NCBI RefSeq assembly: GCF_030052815.1
Contig: NC_079496.1
Span: 38,341,593 to 38,405,592, forward strand
Direction of reading: 5' to 3'
Length of the DNA stretch: 64,000 bases
Origin: Hevea brasiliensis
Taxonomy: Eukaryota; Streptophyta; Magnoliopsida; Malpighiales; Euphorbiaceae
Part shown: piece by piece, positions 56,963 through 64,000 of the stretch
How the letters are laid out: every line of letters starts with the position of its first letter
Numbering within the stretch: position 1 is the stretch's first letter
Translations under genes and position numbers: made by a program
Notes under the pieces: model-generated
The model's database searches: none
The model's input: the letters and a program-made list of their open reading frames with translations, nothing else
What the model was told of the DNA's origin: nothing

Positions 56963-59900
56963 TGTAACACCCCTATGTTCGGTAGTGTGTTCTACTGTTC
57001 TAGGGACCATTGTTGTCTAAACAGCTAGGATGCCTAGAACTACACTTCGATATGAGTGAGGAGACATAAAATAATGAAATACAAGAAAAGAAAATACAAG
57101 AAAAACAAAGGAAAAATAATAGCAAAGAAATGTAACCAAGTTAAGCGAGCCGAGAACCCTAGCGATAGGTGACCGCACCGGGAAGTCACGGCATGGATCA
57201 TTGGCTAGCCCTGGACCGCAGGGAACCCTGGAAAATATTTTTAGGACTTAAATAGACCCCTATTGAAGTATAAATGCCATTAGAAATATCAAGAAAAAAT
57301 TAATTAATTAGTACAAAGAAAAGTGAGAAATCGAAAAATAGACAAAACCCAGTGTTACCGAAAAATCGGGAATGCAACCCGAACAGGGGCATTGTGGTCA
57401 TTTGACACTTCGAGTTGTCTTTTGACCTAAATGTCCATTAAAAATAAATAATATTACACTTGGAAAATGTCATGAAAAATTAATTTAGTGGTACCTAATG
57501 TAAATAGCAAAAATGGAGGGTAAATGGAGTAATTATCAATTAAAACATATAATATACTTTAATTAAGGTGAGTGGACCACTATGGGAATTAAGTTAACAT
57601 CTTATGGGTAGGTGTACTTTCACTAAACATCATCTTCTTCATTTCTTTCATCAAAGCTGAAATAAAACCTTAGAAATCCACCATTGCCGCATTTGATTCA
57701 AGCTTCATCATCTCCTCCATTTCACCTCCAAACACCAAAGTTCCTTCACTAATCTTGATCCCCACCTCACAAGGAAGAAGTAGATACCAAAATCAAGGGA
57801 GTTTAGTGAAGATTTAAGAAGCCTCATCCATAGGTAAGTTTGAGTTTTTGATTGTTGCTTTGTTAAAGTTTGTAAGGATGTTATGGGTGTTTGATTTATG
57901 GAGAGATTTTTGAGGTTTGATGTTGAATGGGGAAGAGTACTTTTGGCAGCCATGGAAAAACCTTGAAGACAGTTTATTTTTGCTTGTAAGTGGTAAATTA
58001 AAGAATTGATTAAATGTATTTTGTGTAGGAAATTATTTGGGTGATTATACTTAGTATACATAAATGTGTATTGAAATTTGAAGCTTGGAAACTAATGGAA
58101 TGTAAATGTATCATTGCGACAGTTTGTTGACTCTTGAAGAATGCTGGAATTCATGCTTGGTTTATGGTATATTAATGTTGACTTGTGTTGGATGTTATGG
58201 CAGTTTGAGTGTATATATGATGGTGTGAGGTTGGACATGTAAAAGTGTTATGGTTAGGTGATTGAATTGTTGTAAATTTGGTTTAAAAAATTCTGCACTT
58301 TTTGGTGTATGTTGAATGTAATTGTAAGTTGCCAAAATGACCTATAATATGTTGTGAACTATGTTTAGGTTATGGTACAAACCAGAATTAGCTTGAATGT
58401 TGAGTTTGGTAAGTGTTAAAAGTGGTCTTTGATGTGTATGAAGGAAATATAATAACGCAGTTTGGGTTTTGGGCTTAGAACCATAAGTGCGTGGCTCCAA
58501 TTGGTATGAAACCAATTGGAGTTGAAACTAGGCACAAAATGTGCCAACTTTCATGAAGGAAGCTTGCCAAAATTCTGCTTGCAAGGTAGCTTGAAAAATG
58601 ACCAAATCCGGATTAAGTGCAAATAAGGCCTGAAAATTGACCAATTGGGCAGCACTTAGTTTTTAGGCCATAACTCACTCAAAACAGGTCCAATTGACCT
58701 GAAATTTTGACCATGAATAGTTAAGACCCATATCTACAAGTCTTATGAAGACACCAAAACCCAGAAATGACCATAAGCAAGTCAAACAGCTTGCACAAGT
58801 TCGGGTTCAAAAACTGGCCGAACCTAAATTGACCTAAAATGACCTAAAGTGACCAATTTTGATGCAATTTGACCAGAAATAGTAAAATGACCATAACTTG
58901 GTCTACATAACTTAGAATGACCTGAAATTTTGCCCCGCGTGCAATAAGACATAGATCTACAAGTTTGTAGTTTTGACCGAAACCCGAAAACCGAGGGAAC
59001 TAGGTCGTCCGGCTAGGTCAAACTAGTATCCCGGAATCTAGCAAATTGCAAAAAAATGCAAGATACATGGAAATGAATTTGGTAACATGTACCAACCCTA
59101 AAAGACTATTGAATGTGACATATTAGTAACATTGAAACCTAAGTTACCTAGAACGCATTGAGGGTCGACATAATAGGTGATTAAGCAAATAATAGCATTC
59201 AATAAATTACTTATCAAGCATTATCGTTATAGACAGTTTAATTAAGTACTGAAACACTTCAAATTGTGTTTCTCAGTTAGCAAAGACTCAGGGAAGGGGA
59301 AGGAAACACTGAGTCAGAGCCAAGAGATAGTTATCAGAGGTTTGTGCACAACTAGTTTTTAACTGATTTTGTTTGAATATTTCATATGATTAAATGACAT
59401 ACTTTTCTTATGTATTATGTTTAACAAGCATTGAATTTAATTCAATGATTATTGAAAATTGTTAGAGTATGTATGAATTTAGCTTTGTGAAATGGTATTT
59501 CCACAAGTATTAAGCATTGTTATGGATTAAATAAATTATGTTTTGGAAAATTGTGATAGAACATGTTTTGAATTGTGATGGTAATTTTCATGGAAAAATA
59601 CAAATTTATGATTTGAATTATGATGAGCATAAAAATTATTGGATATTAGAATTGACTTTGAATCGAATTATATTGTGATATTGTTTTATATCTCACTATA
59701 GATGCTTGACTAGGTTATTACCCGTCTCTCTCATTTATTGAGAAGACAATGGAGTTAGTTGTGTTTTGATTACCATGGTACGTGCACAGGCTTAGATTTT
59801 CCTCTGATTTGAGGTTAGATCTAAGTTTTTTTATCGTTATGGCCCTTGCGGAAGATTCATTATTGTGATGGTACTGTGCACGATGATTCGACCTCCCCGA

Positions 59901-60317
59901 CCATAGGGAGTTAGAATCTGATTCGACCTCCCCGACCATAGGGAGTTAGAATCACATCGAATATAGCCATTTTGGATTAGTCTTGCATAGTTAGTGAGAT
60001 GAGAATAATTTTTGAGATACAACATGATTTTTGAGATACAAAATGTTTTTGAATGGTAAAGAATTGTGATTTCAATTATGATTTATGTATAATTGATTTT
60101 GTTGGAATTACCTAAATGGTTAGTTATGATTTGATAAATTGAATTTCGTGATCAAAGTCATTTTATACAAATGATTCACATTATTGGCAATGAATATTTT
60201 GAGTTTTAGAATTTGATGAGTATTCAGATTTCCAAATTATTTACTGTAAATTTTGTCTGCACACCGGGAGACACATTGTGACTGATGGTGTGATGGCTCG
60301 AGGTACCTGGTACCCAG
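56963..60317 (+). repeat. R8: 5' LTR of a gypsy element (family C-like), cut by R9
   Basis: Starts TGTAACACCCCTATGTTCGG like the R3 LTRs and follows them to the GAGGTTTGTGCACAAC block (59337-59352). After that it no longer matches R3. A block at 60257-60317 (GCACACCGGGAGACACATTG, ending GGTACCTGGTACCCAG) matches family A LTRs, most like R4. It contains motif GGGGCATTGTGGTCATTT (57386-57403), a CT-rich leader near 57620, 5' splice site TAG|GTAAGTTTG (57834) and a 35-bp duplication. The LTR end, PBS and coding part are outside. The 57708-58061 minus-strand open frame is not supported as a gene. Confidence 0.8.
59885..59953 (+). repeat. 35-bp tandem duplication in R8 LTR
   Basis: Two copies of a 34-bp unit beginning GATTCGACCTCCCCGACC (59885-59918 and 59920-59953) lie one base apart. 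Each contains the hairpin CTCCC-cgaccata-GGGAG. Confidence 0.9.
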
Positions 60318-62429
60318 TGTTAGAAGTATGCCCTAGAGCATATCATTTAATATGTATCTTGTACATATTTTTATTAATAAAAGGCATTTCCACTTTTCCG
60401 TTTACATAATATATTTATGTTTAATAAAAAAGGTCCATTGATATTTTGTTAGAAATATTATTGTTAAGTTGTTAAGAATATGAGTGACAATATTTCTAGC
60501 ACAAAGTATCATAAATAAGTTCACAATCGAGGATACTTCATAATAAGGACATGACTTATCCAGAAAGATTGTATTCATGTTTCTTCCCAAGTTATTTATA
60601 TGAGATATAAATAAGATGGAATGGTGAGTCTCATGCCATATAACAAACATGATAGGCACTTATAAATGATAAGTAGGCTGAACCAGTGACACTTATGACG
60701 AGCACATGGAGTTTACTCTTGTCAATGTTTTGTCATAAATCATATCAGTGCATATAATCTTTAGACCTGAGATAGCACAGTTATCTTGTATATAGGTAGT
60801 TTGAGTTTGATACTGCTTTCATACTTGTACTATGTATGGGTATATGGGCATCTGTTGGCTCCTACTAGTTATATATGGAGGTAGGTGTTGATCAAGATGG
60901 AATCTGTTCCTCTAAGTAAATAGAGATAAAATTCTATGTTCATTTAATTGTTCTTGATGTTTCAAGTTCCTGGCCAGGATAGATAGATTTATTCAGAAAA
61001 GAGTTTCTGATGAGAAAATCTTTTTAATCAAGAACTGGAATTAAAAGAGAACATAATATTCATAGAAAATGGAGTTTGACATAAACCATGACTCCAGCTT
61101 GAGTTGGGATTTTGTAACAGAGAGATTCTAGTGCATGGTAACATATGATTATAGGTTCATTTAAGGTAGACCTTATTACTAATTGGGTGGCCATGGCATG
61201 CTATGCTAGGAGTTAACCATGGTCTATGAGGTTCATAAAATAATTTAGAGAAATCATTTATGATAAGAAAAAGTTCTTATGATATTAAGAGTTGATATCA
61301 TGTCTCATTGCCAATTAGTGATGAGCCTAGTAAGTCACACACATACACAAGTTATCACATATTTAAATATGATTTAATTAATTAATTAAAGAGTTTAATT
61401 GATTAATTAAATAGGTTTGATTTGCAATTAAATTGCAAAGTCCCTAGCATGACTTGAAACCAAATCTAGATTATTGGATGTATAGTATAAGTTAAATTTA
61501 TATTTACAGTGTTTAAATATGAATTTGATTAATGAGAAATTAATTAATAGAGATTAATTAATTAATTTATATTTGATATAAATTGATTAGAAGAAGAAAA
61601 ATAATTATTTTGGGTTAAGAACTCAAAATTAAGACACAGGGGCATTTTGGTCATTTCACAGTGTGACACGTGGCACCATGAGATGGTGACACATGGGATT
61701 ACACATAAGCTTGCCAAATGTTTTTTTTTTAATCATGTAAGATGATTAAAATCAAGATTAAGTATAGGTTTGACACTTGGAACAATGTGATTGGGTCACT
61801 TAAACCTAGAGCTAATCAAAGGGTGACATGTGGTAATGGTTTAATGTGTTAACCTAGCTATTTAAGTGTTGTTATGAAAAGAAAAGCAACCAGCAGCCAC
61901 TCCTCTCCTTTGTCATGCCACTTTGAGGCTTTTCATCTATTCTTCTTCATCTCTCATCAATTCAAAGAGATTAGCCATCAATCTCTTGAATTAAGAACAC
62001 TAGAAATTGTTTCTAGTGTCCTGTTTACATCTCTAATTTCTTAAAAGGCAGAACTTGAATTTCTAATTAATAGAAAAAGCTTTAGAAGCTATTTAAGGGC
62101 TGCCATAGGTGTTCTTGGTGTGGACAAGCTAGAGAGACAACATTTGGTGTCCTGAAGACGAATCTCAAAGGCGCAGACACGCTGCAGTGCATCAAGAGGT
62201 TAGTGTAATCGTTCTTGATTTAATCTAGGGTTCTAAAATTAATCTGATTAATTTTAAAATCTTAAATGGAAAATTCAGATCCAAAAACATATTAAAATAT
62301 TTTTTAATATGTTGTTTATCATTGAAATCAAATGATAAAAAATAAATCTTGCATGATGCATGTGACCCTAGGTGAAAATTTTTGAATTCAATGGTATAAA
62401 CTTGTGTTTTTCACGCTTCCGTTCCTTCA
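60318..62429 (+). repeat. R9 5' LTR (2.1 kb)
   Basis: TG...CA ends. It contains GGGGCATTTTGGTCATTTC (61639-61657), an ACGTG box, a TATA-like CTATTTAAG, a CT-rich leader and a 5' splice-site-like AAGAG|GTTAGTG (62199). The minus-strand open frame at 60402-60659 is not supported as a gene. Confidence 0.78.
61639..61866 (+). promoter_or_regulatory. Candidate R9 LTR promoter
   Basis: The G-rich motif (61639-61657), the ACGT-core box ACACGTGGC (61666-61674; an ABRE/G-box type bZIP site by known consensus) and the TATA-like CTATTTAAG (61858-61866) lie in order upstream of a CT-rich leader. Start site not determined. Confidence 0.45.
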
Positions 62430-62431
62430 AT

Positions 62432-62443
62432 TGGTATCAGAGC
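62432..62443 (+). promoter_or_regulatory. R9 primer-binding site (tRNA-iMet)
   Basis: Exact TGGTATCAGAGC, 2 bp after the LTR end, the short spacing usual for copia elements. Confidence 0.88.
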
Positions 62444-62697
62444 CACTATATTTGCCATTTAGATTATTGATTATATAATTTAATTGTGTGTTTGATCATG
62501 AGATGAAAAGATTATTGCTGGTTGCAAAGCAAGGTGGCGGCATACTTGAAAAAAAGACCATCAATGGTGCGCATGGTTTGGCTACCATGGGTGGTTCAAG
62601 GTTTGGCTTTTAATTCTGTAATTGTTGTATGATCTAAGGCCTATTCTTTGACTAATTAAAGTGTTTAATTAGTAGTTTTAATCACACAATTAAATTA

Positions 62698-63230
62698 TGA
62701 TTCAAATCAGTTTTTTAAAAATTGTTTGAATGTGATTCAAATCTGAATTTTAAAAGTTGTTTGAATGTGATTCAAATCTGAATTTTTAAAGTTGTTTGAA
62801 TCATATTTAAATCTGATTTTTAAATTTGATTGAATAAAATTCAGATCTGATTTTTTAAAAAATATTTGAATGTGATTCAAATTTGATTTTTTAAAAAATG
62901 TTTGAATGTGATTCAAATCTGAATTTTTAAAGTTGTTTGAATGTGATTCAAATCTGAATTTTTAAAGTTGTTTGAATCATATTTAAATCTGATTTTTAAA
63001 TTTGATTGAATAAAATTCAGATCTGATTTTTTAAAAAATGTTTGAATGTGATTCAAATTTGATTTTTTAAAAAATGTTTGAATGTGATTCAAATCTGAAT
63101 TTTTAAAGTTGTTTGAATGTGATTCAAATATGAATTTTTAAATTTGTTTGAATGAGATTCAAATCTGAATTTTTAAATTTATTTGAATCATATTCAAATT
63201 TGGATTTTTAAGTTGAATATGAGATATTCA
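62698..63230 (+). repeat. Minisatellite with higher-order period in R9 leader
   Basis: About 14 units of 34-37 bp, each built on TTTGAATGTGATTCAAA (a 7-bp inverted repeat) followed by a T-run and A-run. Variant units recur in order: the variant with TTTGAATCATATTTAAATC appears at about 62795 and again 176 bp later, giving a five-unit higher-order repeat. It is not coding. Confidence 0.88.
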
Positions 63231-64000
63231 ATTTAATTTAAGTATGTATGTTTTATTTAATTATTAAATAGTGATATGCATGATGGATGATCATGGACTA
63301 TAAAAGACGAATGTGATTGGATTTATTTCTTTTATGTTTCTTTGGGATTGTAAATTAATTAATTTATTTTAATTTATTTTGGGCATGTATTATTAAATTT
63401 GTAATAATTTTTGGGTTGTAATTTCATTTATTTAAGTTCTTGTAAATTTGCATTGGTATGCCAAGGATTACTATGTAATATTGGATTGCAAGAAGTTCAA
63501 GGAGGTCAAGAGCATTGGTGGGACCAGTGGGAGGAATTCAAGATCAAGTGTTGATTATGTACTGCTTCAGCAACTCTTGTAAAATGAATGAATGAATGAA
63601 ATGCACCTAGGAATGCCCTGATTCAATTCTTGGTGGCTCAGAATTGAATCCCTTAGAAAGTCCATGATCATACCATATTTATTGCTTATCCATGAATGCA
63701 TGAGATGTATGGGAATGTATGCTATTATATGATATATGCATGCTAATTGGATAATGTGCAAAGTGAGACCTTAATAATAATTAAAATGACCATAAAATCT
63801 TCCAAACAAATGGTTAAGTCAGAAATGCTATAATTAAAGTAATTATAACATAGGCCCTCCATTGGGGCAATTATTTTAAGAAATTTTAAATAGTTGCGTG
63901 AGATGTAATTAATTTAAGAGATTTTCTTAAGAATAATTGTTAAGCATGAGATGTTGTAAATATGTAAATGGTTTAGTGGCCAATATTGGATGTACCTGAG
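63231..64000 (+). other. R9 leader, non-coding
   Basis: A/T-rich sequence without a credible frame on either strand. The only structure noticed is a perfect 11-bp stem GATTCAATTCT (63620-63630) / AGAATTGAATC (63640-63650) with a 9-base loop. Confidence 0.6.

Larger units (their letters stand above)
60318..64000 (+). mobile_element. R9: probable Ty1/copia element, left part
   Basis: The LTR (60318-62429) begins TGTTAGAAGTATGCCCTAGA, a start typical of plant copia LTRs, and ends TTCA just before the PBS. The 1.57 kb that follows is A/T-rich leader with a tandem array and no gag or pol frame before the window ends. It may be an element with a long leader or a non-autonomous one; superfamily is inferred from LTR start and PBS spacing only. 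The host is the R8 LTR; left flank CCCAG (60313-60317). Confidence 0.7.

Noticed and set aside
57708..58061. 117-codon minus-strand frame
   Set aside because: It lies inside the R8 LTR across the leader and splice-site region, with no domain and no homologous frame in R3 LTRs.
59700..60320. Possible host gene between R8 and R9
   Set aside because: No frame or splice structure resembles a gene, and the block at 60257-60317 is LTR-like, so I assign the stretch to the R8 LTR.
62698..63230. CRISPR-like array
   Set aside because: Units are contiguous with no unique spacers and lie in a plant retrotransposon leader; it is a minisatellite.
1..64000. A new defence or metabolic gene cluster
   Set aside because: All recognisable coding sequence on both strands belongs to gag-pol of LTR retrotransposons; nothing else supports a gene system.

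Overview
This window looks like plant (dicot-type) heterochromatin made almost entirely of LTR retrotransposons; I see no host gene, rRNA, tRNA gene or CRISPR. Most elements are Ty3/gypsy chromoviruses, best matching the Tekay/Del clade: LTRs of about 2.8-3.7 kb, a primer-binding site complementary to initiator tRNA-Met (TGGTATCAGAGC), gag with zinc knuckles, pol in the order protease-RT-RNase H-integrase, and a C-terminal chromodomain-like tail. The right end is a probable Ty1/copia element. A latex-bearing Euphorbiaceae genome is possible, but the sequence alone cannot prove the species.

I name the elements R1-R9 and two solo LTRs S1 and S2. Three gypsy LTR families occur: A (TGTAACACCCTC...GGTGTCACA: R2, S1, R4, S2, R6, R7), B (R1, R5) and C (R3, R8). 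The layout is a Russian doll. R1 (+, 1-3841, 3' end only) ends 23 bp before the end of the 5' LTR of R2. R2 (+) survives as 3842-3950, 14391-16622 and 19732-20490. It is split by R3 (-, 3951-14390, TSD GTGAC), by S1 (16623-19731, TSD ATTCA) and by R4 (+, from 20491). R4 has lost nearly all of pol, and its 3' LTR is cut at 26107 by R5 (-). R5 survives as 26108-29919, 33005-33334 and 55468-56962. It is split by S2 (29920-33004, TSD TCCAC), R6 (+, 33335-55467, TSD AAAAC) and R8 (+, from 56963). R7 (+, 43591-54689, TSD TTACT) lies inside the 3' LTR of R6. R9 (copia, from 60318) lies inside the LTR of R8. The deepest path is R2 > R4 > R5 > R6 > R7. LTR divergence judged by eye follows this order: R4 LTRs most diverged, R6 intermediate, R7 nearly identical.

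Every coding region has stops or frameshifts, so no element here looks autonomous. Best preserved are the pol genes of R6 (37590-41251) and R7 (49532-51370).

The less ordinary content is in the expression signals. In R6 and R7 a 74-75 bp GT...AG insert splits the integrase reading frame just after the catalytic Glu; R3 and R5 are contiguous at that site, so this looks like a real spliceosomal intron. All gypsy LTR families also carry a consensus 5' splice site (about 0.84-0.90 kb into the LTR in families A and B and in R8, 0.53 kb in R3), and a good 3' splice site lies 3 bp before the family A gag ATG. This predicts a 2.4-2.6 kb leader intron that removes the rest of the 5' LTR and the PBS. 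Further signals are a covarying hairpin beside the polypurine tract, a tandem double hairpin in the LTR shared by families A and B, a G-rich motif shared by gypsy and copia LTRs, and a palindromic box. Parts of R7 and neighbouring sequence show a peculiar scrambling of CAG/CTG motifs that I suspect is a sequencing artefact.
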